DNA of 64,000 nucleotides from Arthrobacter sp. AQ5-06 (GCF_003287955.1 NZ_QMKP01000009.1:1-64000), one strand, 5' to 3'. Numbered from the stretch's first letter, positions 1 to 9,618 are shown. The notes: generated by a model from the sequence alone, not told the origin. Numbers and translations: made by a program.

Positions 1-66
1 AAGACCCACAGCGCCGATGGTACTGCACCCGGGAGGGTGTGGGAGAGTAGGTCACCGCCGGAACAT
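1..66 (+). rRNA. rrf: 5S ribosomal RNA, 3' part
   Basis: The first bases match the 3' half of an actinobacterial 5S rRNA, with the conserved run through 'ccgatggtactgcacccggg' and the closing strand 'gtaggtcaccgccgg'. The 5' half lies before the window. It is the last gene of an rRNA operon transcribed left to right, which the terminator right after it supports. The exact 3' end is uncertain by a few bases. Confidence 0.95.
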
Positions 67-76
67 CATTACGGTC

Positions 77-108
77 GAGAGCCTCCAGACACACGTCTGG
101 AGGCTCTC
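77..108 (+). terminator. rRNA operon terminator
   Basis: A perfect 14-bp stem (77-90 with 95-108) closes on a 4-nt loop (acac) about ten bases after the 5S end. The tract after it (cccactttaacc) is only weakly T-rich, as is common for actinobacterial terminators. Position and strength mark it as the rRNA operon terminator. Confidence 0.93.
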
Positions 109-159
109 CCACTTTAACCACCACACCCAAAACACCCCCGAACGCACCACCAGGCCGGC

Positions 160-240
160 ACCCAACACACCCGCCACCGTCAGGACACCACACCACCCGC
201 CACCGTCAGACACCACACCACCCGCCGCCGTCGGGACACC
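160..240. repeat. Degenerate tandem repeat, about 3 copies of 26-28 bp
   Basis: Three successive units share the core 'acccgccaccgtcaggacac'-like sequence and differ at a few positions, the third having ccgccg and cggg. No gene covers the stretch. It looks like a small local duplication. Short open frames crossing it are proline/threonine-rich and do not look coded. Confidence 0.7.
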
Positions 241-480
241 GCCCAGCCCGGCACACGAAGTGATGGAGCGTCCGCCGGAACACTGAAGGACTGCGAGAGC
301 GTCCGCTGTGGGCGCAATTCCCCCGTAAATCCCCGGAAATCCGGTGATTTTAGTCAAAAAGTCGCGGAAACACGCGGAATTTGCGGTCCTCGCGGGCCCA
401 AGCTGGTAAGTTTTCGAAGAGTGGCTTGCACGCATGCCGCGTTCAGGCTCCAGAAATCGTGACCGTCCAGGAGGACATCA
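241..480 (+). other. Leader region of the HU gene
   Basis: There is no gene between the repeat and position 481. The stretch 325-420 is locally A/T-richer (for example 'gattttagtcaaaaagtcgc') than its surroundings, as expected around the HU promoter, but I cannot place -35 and -10 boxes securely. A strong ribosome binding site, AGGAGG, lies at 469-474, six bases before the HU start codon. Confidence 0.5.
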
Positions 481-768
481 ATGGCTAAGAACCGTAGTGA
501 ACTTGTTTCAGAGGTAGCAGGTAAGGCAGGCACCAGCCAGGCAGCCGTCAACTCCGTCCTCGATGCGCTGTTCGAGGTTTTCGAGACTTCCGTCGCCGCC
601 GGCGAGAAGATCACCATCCCCGGCTGGCTCGCAGTTGAGCGCACCGACCGTGCAGCCCGCACCGGCCGCAACCCGCAGACCGGCGAGACCATCCAGATCG
701 CAGCAGGCCACAGCGTCAAGCTGACCGCCGGCTCCAAGCTGAAGGCTGCAGTCGCCAAGAAGAAGTAG
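481..768 (+). CDS. hup: HU family DNA-binding protein
   Basis: A 95-residue histone-like protein that bends and compacts DNA as a dimer in the nucleoid. The N-terminal MAKNRSEL, the central ITIPGWLAVE and the arm RTGRNPQTGE (about residues 58-68) are the family hallmarks. It ends in a short lysine tail (AAVAKKK) and lacks the long Lys/Ala-rich C-terminal extension of mycobacterial HupB, so it is the short HU type. AGGAGG six bases upstream fixes the ATG start. It is monocistronic, bounded by its own strong terminator. High expression is inferred from the strong translation signals. Confidence 0.97.
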   Translation: MAKNRSELVSEVAGKAGTSQAAVNSVLDALFEVFETSVAAGEKITIPGWLAVERTDRAARTGRNPQTGETIQIAAGHSVKLTAGSKLKAAVAKKK

Positions 769-786
769 TCTTCTTCAGCAACAGCA

Positions 787-824
787 GCAAAGGAGCGGCA
801 ACCTCAGGGTTGCCGCTCCTTTGC
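787..824 (+). terminator. Terminator of the HU gene
   Basis: A perfect 17-bp stem, gcaaaggagcggcaacc (787-803) with its complement (808-824), closes on a TCAG loop and is followed by tttaat. It begins about 20 bases after the HU stop codon. Confidence 0.95.
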
Positions 825-870
825 TTTAATCCGATTGGCCGCTAGGGCGCCCGTAGCGGACAATGAATAG

Positions 871-3021
871 GTGCCTTCTGCAGCAAAATCCCGTCCCACA
901 GCACCCCAGCCAGGCCCCGACGGGGGCGCCTCGGCCTGGGCTGGCGGCGCCTTGGGGATTTCCCGGCCGTGGCAGCTCGCGGGCCTTGCAGCCCTCTTCC
1001 TGGGACTGACGGCGGCGCTCCTTTTCTCCGGTGCCTCTGCGGCTCGTGAGGTCTCTGACCCGGGAGCCCTGGTCCGCTGGGGGCTTCCCGTCAGCAAGGC
1101 CATCCACAACGTAGCACTGGCCACGGTGATTGGCGGGCTGATCTTCGCCGTCGGCATCCTCCCCAGAACTGCTGGTCCCCGGTCCCGGACCCACAACGGC
1201 GACGCTCCGGAACATCCGGCGTTCGCCCGGGCCCTAGCCATTGCTGCCGCTGCGGGCGCTGCCTGGACGCTTTCAGCTGTGGCCGTGCTGGTCCTCACCT
1301 ACTCAGACGTTGCGGGCCAGGCCGTCGGTGGGGACGCCGAGTTCACCCGCGCCCTGGTGTACTTCATCACGGACATCGAGACCGGCCGGGCATGGCTGAC
1401 AGTGACCATCATCGCGGCCGTGGTGACCACCGCGCTGTTCGGCGTCAGATCCCTTGGTGGCCTTGCGCTCACGCTGTTCCTGGCGCTGGCCGGGCTTGTT
1501 CCCCCGGCGCTGATCGGCCACTCCTCAAGCTCGTCGGACCACGAAGGCGCCATCAACTCCCTGGGCCTGCACCTTGTGGGCGTCAGCTCGTGGGTTGGCG
1601 GCATTGTCGTCCTGGCGCTGCTGTCCGGAATCCTGACCGGCCCGAAGCCCGGGGCCGCCGCCGACATCACGGAACCGACGCTGCGGCGTTTCTCCTCCCT
1701 GGCCGGCTTTGCGTTTGCGCTCGTCTTTGCCTCCGGCGTCATCAATGCCAGAATCCGCATCACCAACTGGGGTGACCTCCTTGGTTCCCCCTACGGCCAA
1801 CTGATCCTTGCGAAGTCGGCGGCCGCCCTGGTCCTTGGCGGCATCGGCTTTATGCACCGGCAATGGGTCATCCCCCAGCTTGGCCGCAAAGGCTCGGCAA
1901 TGTCCTCACGCCGCGTGCTGTGGCAGCTGGTGCTCGTGGAACTCCTCGTTATGGGAGCCACCTCGGGCGTTGCCGTGGCCCTGAGCCGGTCGGCACCGCC
2001 GCAGCCCACCACGTTTGCGCCGGACGCGTCGCCGGCATTCATTGTTACCGGCTACGAGCTGCCGCCCGAACTGACTTCGGAGCGCTGGCTGACGGAGTGG
2101 CGCTTTGACTGGCTCTGGGTGGCCGTGGTGCTCTTCGGTCTGGTGGCCTACTTCCTGGGCGTCGCCAAGGTGCTTCGACGCGGCGACAAGTGGCAGTGGT
2201 TCCGCGCCGTGAACTGGGTGATCGGCCTCCTGGTGCTGACTTACATTACGTCAGGGCCGCCGTCGGTCTATGGCAGGATCCTCTTCTCCGCGCACATGGT
2301 GGACCACATGGCGTTGACGATGGTGGCACCCATCTTCCTGGTACTCGGTGCCCCGGTGACGCTGGCCCTACGGGCTTTGCCTGCCCGCGGCGACGGCTCC
2401 CGTGGAACGCGCGAGTGGCTGCTCGTATTGATCCACTCCAAGTTCTCCCAACTGGTCACGCACCCCCTCTTCGCGGCGGCGAATTTCGCGGGCTCCATCG
2501 TGCTGTTCTACTACTCTGACGCGTTCGGCTTTGCCATGCGGGATCACGTGGGCCACGAGCTCATGATCCTGCACTTTTCGCTCACGGGTTACATCTTCAT
2601 CCTGAGCATGATCGGCACGGACCCGTTGCCCCGCCGCGCACCGTATCCCATGCGCCTGCTCCTGCTGCTGGCAACCATGGGCTTCCACGCGTTCTTCGGC
2701 GTCGCGATCATGGGCGGCACCAGCCTGCTGTCGGCCGACTACTTCGGCAACCTTGGCCGCGCCTGGGGGCCATCCGCTCTCCTGGACCAGCAAATGGGCG
2801 GCGCGGTGGCCTGGGGCATCGGCGAAGTGCCCACCCTGCTGGTGGCCATCGGCGTCGCCATCATGTGGTCCCGCTCCGATGAACGGGAGACCCGCCGCAC
2901 CGATCGGGCAGCGGACAGGAATAACGACGCCGATCTCACGGCTTACAACGATATGTTTGCCAAATTGGCTGAACGCGATGCCAGATTGGCTGAACGCAAC
3001 TCAAAGCTGGAAGGACGCTGA
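871..3021 (+). CDS. CopD / CtaG fusion membrane protein (copper transfer, oxidase assembly)
   Basis: A 716-residue polytopic membrane protein. Residues about 30-380 are a CopD-like copper resistance/import domain with many transmembrane helices. Residues about 410-690 are a Caa3_CtaG-type cytochrome c oxidase assembly domain, with conserved histidine-bearing helices around ILFSAHMVDHMALTMVAP, HVGHELMILHFS and MGFHAFFGVAIM. The family is thought to move copper across the membrane and deliver it to oxidase; that role is from family knowledge. The C-terminus is a charged tail with a small repeat (LAERDARLAERNSKLEG). The start is a GTG without a clear Shine-Dalgarno sequence, only 46 bases after the HU terminator. 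The stop overlaps the next ATG (TGATG), so the two genes are translationally coupled. Confidence 0.9.
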   Translation: MPSAAKSRPTAPQPGPDGGASAWAGGALGISRPWQLAGLAALFLGLTAALLFSGASAAREVSDPGALVRWGLPVSKAIHNVALATVIGGLIFAVGILPRTAGPRSRTHNGDAPEHPAFARALAIAAAAGAAWTLSAVAVLVLTYSDVAGQAVGGDAEFTRALVYFITDIETGRAWLTVTIIAAVVTTALFGVRSLGGLALTLFLALAGLVPPALIGHSSSSSDHEGAINSLGLHLVGVSSWVGGIVVLALLSGILTGPKPGAAADITEPTLRRFSSLAGFAFALVFASGVINARIRITNWGDLLGSPYGQLILAKSAAALVLGGIGFMHRQWVIPQLGRKGSAMSSRRVLWQLVLVELLVMGATSGVAVALSRSAPPQPTTFAPDASPAFIVTGYELPPELTSERWLTEWRFDWLWVAVVLFGLVAYFLGVAKVLRRGDKWQWFRAVNWVIGLLVLTYITSGPPSVYGRILFSAHMVDHMALTMVAPIFLVLGAPVTLALRALPARGDGSRGTREWLLVLIHSKFSQLVTHPLFAAANFAGSIVLFYYSDAFGFAMRDHVGHELMILHFSLTGYIFILSMIGTDPLPRRAPYPMRLLLLLATMGFHAFFGVAIMGGTSLLSADYFGNLGRAWGPSALLDQQMGGAVAWGIGEVPTLLVAIGVAIMWSRSDERETRRTDRAADRNNDADLTAYNDMFAKLAERDARLAERNSKLEGR

Positions 3022-5057
3022 TGAGCGAAACCGTACGCACCCAACTCCGGGTCCGCGCCTCCGAACTGGTGGGCCGCAACTGGCTCAACACCGGCGGCAA
3101 ATCGCTGGACCTCGAAGCCCTGCGCGGCAAAATCGTGCTGCTCGACTTCTGGACTTTCTGCTGCATCAACTGCCTGCACGTCCTCGATGAGCTGCGCCCG
3201 CTCGAGGAACAGTACTCCGACGTCCTGGTCACCGTGGGTGTCCACTCGCCCAAGTTTGAACACGAAGCAGATCCCGTGGCCCTGGCCGCCGCCGTGGAAC
3301 GCTACGAGATCCACCACCCCGTACTGGACGATCCCGAGCTGGACACATGGAAGGCCTACACGGCGCGTGCCTGGCCCACGCTGGTGGTCATCGACCCCGA
3401 GGGCTACATCGTGGCGCACCTGTCCGGCGAAGGCCACGCTGACGGCCTGGCCGTACTCATCCCCGAGCTGATCGCCGAGCACGAGGCCAAGGGCACGCTG
3501 CACCGCGGCTCCGGCCCGTACGTGGCGCCGGAAGCCACCTCGGGCACGCTGCGCTTCCCCGGCAAGGCGCTGTTCCTGCCGGCCGGGCGAGGCTCCGCCG
3601 GACGCGGTTCAGGCACGCAGGGAACGTCCGACGGCGGGACTTCCGCCGCCGCTGATGCCGCCACCGACGGTTCCTGGCTGGTAACCGACACCGGCCATCA
3701 CCGCTTAGTGGAGCTAGGCACCGACTTCGAAACCGTCCTGGCGACGTTCGGCTCCGGGACCAAAGGCCACGCTGACGGCCCGGCCGCCGCCGTCGACTCC
3801 GTCGAGCCGACCGCACGGTTCAACGAGCCGCAGGGCCTCGTGCTGCTTCCGGAAAAGGTGGCAGCGACGGCGGGCTACGACGTCGTCATTGCAGACTCAG
3901 TCAACCACCGCCTCCGGGGACTCTCTCTCAAGGACGGAACAGCCACGACGATTGTTGGCAACGGCGTGCAGCGCCTGCTGGAAACCGGCCCCGCGCGGGT
4001 GGACGAGGACGCTGCCGGTTTCACGGGCCAGCTCAGCGAGCACCCGCTGGAAGTGTCCCTCAGCTCGCCGTGGGACGTCGTCTGGTCCACCAAGCTCAAC
4101 GCCGTGGTGATCGCCATGGCCGGCACGCACCAGATCTTCAGCTTCGACCCCCTCACCGGCGCCGTGGCAATTATTGCCGGCAACGGCCTGGAGGGCTTGC
4201 TGGACGGCCCCGCCCATGAAGCCTGGTTCGCGCAGCCCTCCGGCCTGGCCGAGGACGCCGACGGCAACATCTGGGTGGCGGACTCCGAAACCTCCGCCCT
4301 CCGCAAGCTGATCATTGACGACGGCGGCACGGTCACCCTGGAGACTGCCTTGGGCAAGGGCCTGTTCGACTTCGGCTTCCGCGACGGCCCCGCGTCCGTG
4401 GCACGCCTCCAGCACCCCCTCGGCGTGACCGTCCTGCCTGACGGCTCCATTGCCATCGCCGACACCTACAACGGTGCCGTGCGGCGCTACGACCCCGCTG
4501 CAGGGACCGTGTCCACGCTGGCCCGCGGACTCGCGGAACCCTCCGACGTGATTGTGGACCACACGCACGCCGCGGGCTCCGAGCCGCTGCTGGTAGTGGT
4601 GGAGGCCAACAAGCACCAGCTGGTCTACGTGCCCATCCCCAAGGAAGCCCAGCAGGTGGACGAAGGCGCCTCGCAAACCCACCGGCCGAAGAGCCCGGTA
4701 GCCCCCGGGCTGCTCGAGCTCACCGTGCGTTTCACCGCGCCTACCGGGCAGAAGCTCGACGACCGCTGGGGCGATCCCACGCAGCTGAAGATCTCCTCCA
4801 CCCCGCCGGAGCTGCTCGTGGCCGGCGGAGGAACCTCGGTGGGGCTGCTCCGCACGTTGGAGCTGGCTTCCGACATTCCGGAGGGTGTCCTGCACGTCAC
4901 CGCCCGCGCCGCGGCCTGTGACGGACCGGAGGATGCGGACGGCGAGATCCCTGACCACGCCGCCTGCCACCTGTACCAGCAGGACTGGGGCATCCCGGTT
5001 CTTCTGACGGACGACGGCGACACCGAGTTGGTCCTGGACCTGCGCGGAATGGACTGA
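3021..5057 (+). CDS. Thioredoxin-like / NHL-repeat protein (NHLRC2 type)
   Basis: A 678-residue protein. The first ~150 residues form a TlpA/thioredoxin-like fold with the redox motif FWTFCCINC (Cys48-Ile-Asn-Cys51, preceded by Cys47), the same motif as in eukaryotic NHLRC2. After a variable Gly/Ser/Thr linker (about 190-215) come NHL beta-propeller repeats (about 215-520; motifs VVIADSVNHRLRGL, IWVADSETSALRKL, IAIADTYNGAVRRY), then a beta-rich C-terminal domain. No signal peptide or membrane segment is seen, so it is probably cytoplasmic. Its substrate is unknown. The one-base overlap with the CopD-CtaG gene suggests a link to copper handling, which is an inference. Confidence 0.92.
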   Translation: MSETVRTQLRVRASELVGRNWLNTGGKSLDLEALRGKIVLLDFWTFCCINCLHVLDELRPLEEQYSDVLVTVGVHSPKFEHEADPVALAAAVERYEIHHPVLDDPELDTWKAYTARAWPTLVVIDPEGYIVAHLSGEGHADGLAVLIPELIAEHEAKGTLHRGSGPYVAPEATSGTLRFPGKALFLPAGRGSAGRGSGTQGTSDGGTSAAADAATDGSWLVTDTGHHRLVELGTDFETVLATFGSGTKGHADGPAAAVDSVEPTARFNEPQGLVLLPEKVAATAGYDVVIADSVNHRLRGLSLKDGTATTIVGNGVQRLLETGPARVDEDAAGFTGQLSEHPLEVSLSSPWDVVWSTKLNAVVIAMAGTHQIFSFDPLTGAVAIIAGNGLEGLLDGPAHEAWFAQPSGLAEDADGNIWVADSETSALRKLIIDDGGTVTLETALGKGLFDFGFRDGPASVARLQHPLGVTVLPDGSIAIADTYNGAVRRYDPAAGTVSTLARGLAEPSDVIVDHTHAAGSEPLLVVVEANKHQLVYVPIPKEAQQVDEGASQTHRPKSPVAPGLLELTVRFTAPTGQKLDDRWGDPTQLKISSTPPELLVAGGGTSVGLLRTLELASDIPEGVLHVTARAAACDGPEDADGEIPDHAACHLYQQDWGIPVLLTDDGDTELVLDLRGMD

Positions 5058-5109
5058 TCACCGCCGCCGCTACGGCTTTGCGGCGCCGGCTTGCTGAGCC
5101 GGTGTGAGG

Positions 5110-5148
5110 AGGCTGCCTTCGGTGACCTGATGTCACGGGAGGCAGCCT
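5110..5148. terminator. Bidirectional terminator between convergent genes
   Basis: The stem aggctgcct (5110-5118) pairs with aggcagcct (5140-5148), and an inner stem gtgac/gtcac lies at 5122-5126 and 5132-5136. It sits 52 bases after the NHL gene stop and 36 bases beyond the stop of the opposite-strand gene, so it can serve both. Confidence 0.8.
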
Positions 5149-5184
5149 TTGCGCGCCGCGGAGCCGGCGGGGCCGGGGCTGGCG

Positions 5185-6177
5185 CTAGTAGCTCAGGAGC
5201 GGGGTGACCCTGATGGTGTCGCCGGCGACGTCCAGGCGGGTGGTGAAGCTGAAGTCCACCTCTTCGTTGAGCGGGAACCAGGCGCCGGTGAAGGAACTCT
5301 GCTGGACCGCCTCCACCTTGGCCTTCCCGTCGAGGGGAGCAACCACCCAGCGGCCGTCAAAGGGCTCGATGGATATCTCCGGGTACTCGGTGATGGTCCA
5401 CTTGATGGTGCCGTCGTCCACGTTGTTCGTGCTGGCGAAGTAGAAGGGGCAGTCCGGCTGCAGCTTTTGCTGCTTCACGGCTTCGGCGGCGCAGGTGTCC
5501 AGAAACTCCTGTACCTTCGCGCCCACATCCTTCCGCAGCTGTTCGGTGGCCTCGGTCAGCAGGTTCAACGGAGCCGCCGGGACATCGCGGGATGTCACCG
5601 TGGCGCGTGTGGCGGGAGCAGCGAAGTATTCACCGTTCAGGGAGGCTTCGTATTCACCCGGGTAGAACACGGCGAACGAATTTCTGCCTTGGGGCATGTT
5701 CACCGGGACGCCGTTGAGGTTGGCTTCGCTGGCGTTCACCACCGTCAGGCCCACCGTGGGCAGCCGCGACGGCACAAACGCCCACGTATTAAAGAACAGC
5801 CATTCCGAGCCGGTCTTCTCCAGCAGGAACTCGGTGCGAAGCCTGCTGCCATCGATCGTGTACTGCACGGGCACCATGACCTGGTTGCCTGAGCGTTCCT
5901 CGGCATCGCCGATCGTGATGTTCGCCAGCCGGGAAGAGGCCGTCTGCAGCGCTGTGCCGTCGAGCAGGGCCGCGTTGCTGGGCGGCACCGTGGCCCGCAG
6001 CAGGCCCAGCGCCTTGCCGCCGTCGCCCTCGCGGAGGGCGTCCAGATATTCCCGGACAGGCTGCTGTGGACTTGCCACCGTATTGTTCACCACGTTGACC
6101 CCAACGATGGCCGCGGCCACGGCAAGCATGAGGCCAAGCAGCCACCCTGCTGCCATCCTCACCAACGCCTGACTCAT
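5185..6177 (-). CDS. Membrane-anchored protein of unknown function
   Basis: 330 residues with one hydrophobic segment near the N-terminus (GWLLGLMLAVAAAIVGVNVV), so an anchored protein facing outwards. After it comes a VREYLDALREGDGGKAL segment that resembles the helical start of NTF2-like/DUF4878-type extracytoplasmic domains, then beta-rich sequence. Two cysteines (FLDTCAAEA and PDCPFYF) could form a disulfide. The open frame reaches back to 6294, but the ATG at 6177 has a purine-rich sequence (aagggaag) upstream and starts right before the membrane segment, so I chose it. I do not recognise a named family. Confidence 0.8.
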   Translation of the reverse strand: MSQALVRMAAGWLLGLMLAVAAAIVGVNVVNNTVASPQQPVREYLDALREGDGGKALGLLRATVPPSNAALLDGTALQTASSRLANITIGDAEERSGNQVMVPVQYTIDGSRLRTEFLLEKTGSEWLFFNTWAFVPSRLPTVGLTVVNASEANLNGVPVNMPQGRNSFAVFYPGEYEASLNGEYFAAPATRATVTSRDVPAAPLNLLTEATEQLRKDVGAKVQEFLDTCAAEAVKQQKLQPDCPFYFASTNNVDDGTIKWTITEYPEISIEPFDGRWVVAPLDGKAKVEAVQQSSFTGAWFPLNEEVDFSFTTRLDVAGDTIRVTPLLSY

Positions 6178-6307
6178 CTGCACTTCCCTTACGTTACCTG
6201 CAAGCCCGCTGAACACAGGTGTTGGCGCCGCCCCGTGTAGCGGGGTGCGGCGGCTTTCCTGATGCCCGACGGCGGGTAGTCCAGGGCGGGGCATCGTCCG
6301 GTTTTGC

Positions 6308-8020
6308 CTACCGGCGGCGCCGGGACGAGGTGCCGAAGACGCCGCGGAGCAGTTCCCGGCCGAGCTGGGTGCCCATGGAACGGACCATACTCTTCAGCCC
6401 GCCGCCCAGTGCCCCGCCGAGTGCTCCGGCAAGGTCGCCCACTATGCCGCCGCCGGCAGGGGCCGCAGGCTCCGGTGCACGCCGCGAGGGCGCATCAGTG
6501 CCGGCACCACGCTCCGGCACCGGCGCGGGACGGCTACTGGGCCGGCCCAGGATTTCCTCCTCGATCCTGCGGGCCTCGGCGTCGACGTCGGCCTGCCCCG
6601 AACCTGACTGCCCGGAAGTCCCAGGAACCGGGGGCTCGCCCGGCGCGGCTCCGCCGGTGGGAGCCGCGGCCTTGCCGGTGAGTTTCTCGTAGGCGGAGAC
6701 ATTGTCCACCGCCGTCCCGTACTTGGCGAGCAATGCGGACCCGCCCACGGTGCTCTTGATGAGCTCCTCAGCGCTGGGGCCCATGACGGATTCCGGTGCG
6801 CGCAGGCGTGTGTGGGCAACCGGCGTCGGGGCGCCCTTCTCATTCATGACGGTAATGACGGCCTCGCCGATCCCCGCAGTCGTGAGGGTTTCCTCGAGGT
6901 CATAGTCGCTGACCGGGAACGTGGACACGGTGGCTTTCAGGGACTTGGCGTCCTCGGGTGTGAAGGCGCGGAGGGCGTGCTGGATGCGGTTTGCCAGCTG
7001 GCCCAGGACATCGGCCGGAACGTCTTTAGGGGTCTGGGTGACGAAGAAGATCCCCACACCCTTGGAACGGATCAGCCGGACAGTGGTGGTGATGGCGTTC
7101 AGGAAAGCCTTGGATGCGCCGTTGAACAGCAGGTGGGCCTCATCGAGGAAGAACACCAGTTTGGGCTTGTCCAGGTCGCCGGCCTCGGGGAGGTCCTCGA
7201 ACAGGTCAGCCAGCAGCCACATCAGGAAGGTCGAGAACAGCATCGGCTTGGTCTGCAGCGTGGGCAGCTCCAGGCAGGTGATAACGCCGCGCCCGTCCGG
7301 GGCGGTCCGGAGCAGCTCGGCCGTGTCGAACTCAGGCTCGCCGAAGAACCTTTCCAGGCCCTGCGCTTCCAGGTTCACCAATTCGCGGAGGATGACGCCG
7401 GCGGTAGCCTTGGACAGGCCGCCCAGTTCCTCCAGCTTGTCCTTGCCCTCGTCCGAGGTGAGGAACTGGATGACCGCACGGAGGTCCTTGAGGTCGATCA
7501 GCTCAAGGTTGTTTTTGTCCGCAAAGTGGAAGACCAGCTGCAGGCTGGATTCCTGGGTGTCGTTGAGCTCCATGACGCGCGAGAGCAGGATGGGGCCAAA
7601 CGACGTGATGGTGGCACGGACGGGAATGCCGTTGCCGTCGCCGCCCAGGGCCAGAAACTCCACCGGGAACGTCTTGCCGGCCCAGGCCTGGCCGATGCTG
7701 TCGGTGCGCGCCTTCAGCTTCTCGCTGCCGGCGGCCGCCGTGGCCAGGCCGGAAAGATCGCCCTTGATGTCCGCGAGGAACACGGGAACTCCGGCAGCGG
7801 ACAGCTGCTCGGCCATCATGTGCAGCGTGACGGTCTTGCCGGTGCCGGTGGCGCCGGCTACCAGGCCGTGCCTGTTCATCATGGCCAGCGGCAGGCGGAC
7901 CTGGGCTTCCTTGTGGAGTTCGCCGTCCACAATGGCGGCGCCCAATTCGATGGTGGCGCCTTCCAGGGTGTAGCCCTTCTGGATGGTGGCGAGTTTTTCT
8001 GCAGTGGTTTTGGTGGCCAT
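6308..8020 (-). CDS. HerA-like (DUF853) ATPase
   Basis: 570 residues of the FtsK/HerA superfamily, DUF853 branch. Walker A is GATGTGKT (56-63), followed by FLADIKGDLSGL. Walker B is LVFFLDEAH (288-296), followed by a TVRLIRSKGVGIFFVTQ segment and an arginine-containing ANRIQHALRAFT segment. The last ~110 residues are a Pro/Ala/Gly-rich linker and a short basic tail (SSRRRR). Some DUF853 members are called DNA helicases or translocases, but the function has not been settled in this branch. It lies downstream of the GNAT on the same strand with a 4-base gap. Confidence 0.9.
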   Translation of the reverse strand: MATKTTAEKLATIQKGYTLEGATIELGAAIVDGELHKEAQVRLPLAMMNRHGLVAGATGTGKTVTLHMMAEQLSAAGVPVFLADIKGDLSGLATAAAGSEKLKARTDSIGQAWAGKTFPVEFLALGGDGNGIPVRATITSFGPILLSRVMELNDTQESSLQLVFHFADKNNLELIDLKDLRAVIQFLTSDEGKDKLEELGGLSKATAGVILRELVNLEAQGLERFFGEPEFDTAELLRTAPDGRGVITCLELPTLQTKPMLFSTFLMWLLADLFEDLPEAGDLDKPKLVFFLDEAHLLFNGASKAFLNAITTTVRLIRSKGVGIFFVTQTPKDVPADVLGQLANRIQHALRAFTPEDAKSLKATVSTFPVSDYDLEETLTTAGIGEAVITVMNEKGAPTPVAHTRLRAPESVMGPSAEELIKSTVGGSALLAKYGTAVDNVSAYEKLTGKAAAPTGGAAPGEPPVPGTSGQSGSGQADVDAEARRIEEEILGRPSSRPAPVPERGAGTDAPSRRAPEPAAPAGGGIVGDLAGALGGALGGGLKSMVRSMGTQLGRELLRGVFGTSSRRRR

Positions 8021-8024
8021 GCGG

Positions 8025-8459
8025 CTAGCTTAGCGGGGCCGCCGGGAGATTCTTGGTGAACGCGAGCGACCTGATGATCTCCGGATCCCGGTCCAGGTCG
8101 AACTGCGGATCATAGCCCGAGGTGAGGTGCAGGTGTTTGGCTTCGGGCTGGCGCGGACCGGTGCTCAGGAAGACCTGCCGGTAGCCCCGGCTGGCCGCCA
8201 GCGCCTCCAGCTCGGCCAGGACGAAGCGGGCGAGGCCGCGCCGGCGGTGCGCGGAGTGGGTCCAGATCCGCTTGAACTCCGCTGTCTCGTTGTTGTAGCG
8301 GCGGAAAGCGCCTCCGGCAACGGACTCGCCGTTTTCCTGGACCATCAGCAGCGCACCGCCCGGTCCCTTGAATTCCGACACCGGGAAGAGTTCGTCCCGG
8401 TTAGCGGCCATCCGCTCCAGCACACCTGCCGCCCGCGGACCGTTGACCGCGGCGGTCAC
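8025..8459 (-). CDS. GNAT family N-acetyltransferase
   Basis: A small acetyl-CoA-dependent acyltransferase of about 144 residues. The acetyl-CoA binding region is KRIWTHSAHRRRGLARFVL (motif A, R-R-x-G-L-A), and the final strand region is QVFLSTGPRQPEAKHLHLTS. The substrate is unknown. The open frame extends to 8678, but that part overlaps the divergent gene starting at 8588 and has no domain, so I place the start at the GTG at 8459. There is no clear ribosome binding site, so the start is uncertain. Confidence 0.8.
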   Translation of the reverse strand: MTAAVNGPRAAGVLERMAANRDELFPVSEFKGPGGALLMVQENGESVAGGAFRRYNNETAEFKRIWTHSAHRRRGLARFVLAELEALAASRGYRQVFLSTGPRQPEAKHLHLTSGYDPQFDLDRDPEIIRSLAFTKNLPAAPLS

Positions 8460-8587
8460 AATTGGGACTGTGGGACACCCCGCCGCAGCCCGCAGAAATA
8501 ACCCGGGTGCCGCCGTCGTTGTCCACAGAGTGCCCGCCGCGACCCGGCCGGCCACCTTACGCAACGCATTGAAAGGCCGGCACCGAC

Positions 8588-9577
8588 GTGACGCTTCCCC
8601 TCTCCATCCTTGATCTGGCAACCATTGGCAAAGGCCAGACGGCGGCGGAGAGTTTCGCAGGCAGTGTGGCCATGGCACAGCGTGCCGAGGAGCTTGGCTA
8701 CCGGCGGATTTGGTACGCCGAGCACCACAACATGTCCGCCATCGCGTCGTCGGCCACCAGCGTGCTGATTGCCCACGTGGCCGCCCACACCAAGACCATC
8801 AGGCTGGGCGCCGGCGGAATCATGCTGCCCAACCACTCGCCGCTGACCATCGCCGAGCAGTTCGGCACCCTGGAGACGCTGCACCCGGGCCGGATCGATC
8901 TTGGCCTGGGCCGCGCCCCCGGCAGCGACCAGAACACCATGCGCGCGCTGCGCCGGGACCCCATGTCCGCGGACACTTTCCCGCAGGATGTCCTGGAGCT
9001 GCAGGGCTACCTCACCGGTCCTACGCGGATCCAGGGCGTGGAGGCCACCCCCGGCAAGGGCACCGACGTCCCGCTGTACATCCTGGGTTCCTCGCTGTTC
9101 GGCGCCCGCCTTGCCGCCCAGCTGGGCCTGCCGTACGCCTTCGCGTCGCATTTCGCCCCCAACGCCCTGCAGGACGCCGTTGCCGTCTACCGCCGTGAAT
9201 TCAAGCCCTCGGCCCAGCTGGACGCACCGCACGTGATCGCCGGCGTCAACGTGGTTGCCGCCGATTCCGCTGCCGAGGCGCAGGCGGCTTTCCGGGCCAC
9301 CCTGCGCGCCCGCGTCTCGCTGTTCTTCGGCGGCGGGCGCGAGGTCTCGGACGATGAAGCGGACATGATCCTGGACTCCCCGCAGGGCCAGCACGTCTCG
9401 CAGATGATGACGTACTCGGCCATCGGCACCCCGGACGTGGTGCTCGACTACCTGGACGGGTTCGCCAAGCACGCCGACGCCGACGAACTTATCGTTGCGC
9501 ACCAGAGCACCGGCACCGAGGCCAGGATCCGCTCCGTGGAGCTGCTGGCGGAGGTTGCCGGGCTGGCCCGGGTCTAG
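8588..9577 (+). CDS. LLM-class flavin-dependent oxidoreductase
   Basis: 329 residues of the bacterial luciferase-like monooxygenase superfamily. The N-terminal signature [20 protein letters not shown], then [20 protein letters not shown] and [16 protein letters not shown], are the typical TIM-barrel strands that hold FMN or F420. It belongs to the single-component group often named after MsnO8 in genome annotation; the substrate is unknown. The start is GTG at 8588. It is divergent from the GNAT and probably monocistronic, since a separate promoter follows it. Confidence 0.92.
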   Translation: MTLPLSILDLATIGKGQTAAESFAGSVAMAQRAEELGYRRIWYAEHHNMSAIASSATSVLIAHVAAHTKTIRLGAGGIMLPNHSPLTIAEQFGTLETLHPGRIDLGLGRAPGSDQNTMRALRRDPMSADTFPQDVLELQGYLTGPTRIQGVEATPGKGTDVPLYILGSSLFGARLAAQLGLPYAFASHFAPNALQDAVAVYRREFKPSAQLDAPHVIAGVNVVAADSAAEAQAAFRATLRARVSLFFGGGREVSDDEADMILDSPQGQHVSQMMTYSAIGTPDVVLDYLDGFAKHADADELIVAHQSTGTEARIRSVELLAEVAGLARV

Positions 9578-9618
9578 TCTCGAGGCGACAACAAATGATA
9601 CGAGCCCCCCGCATACCC

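Noticed and set aside
160..240. Possible CRISPR-like array
   Set aside because: The units are contiguous and degenerate with no spacers between them, and no cas genes are present.
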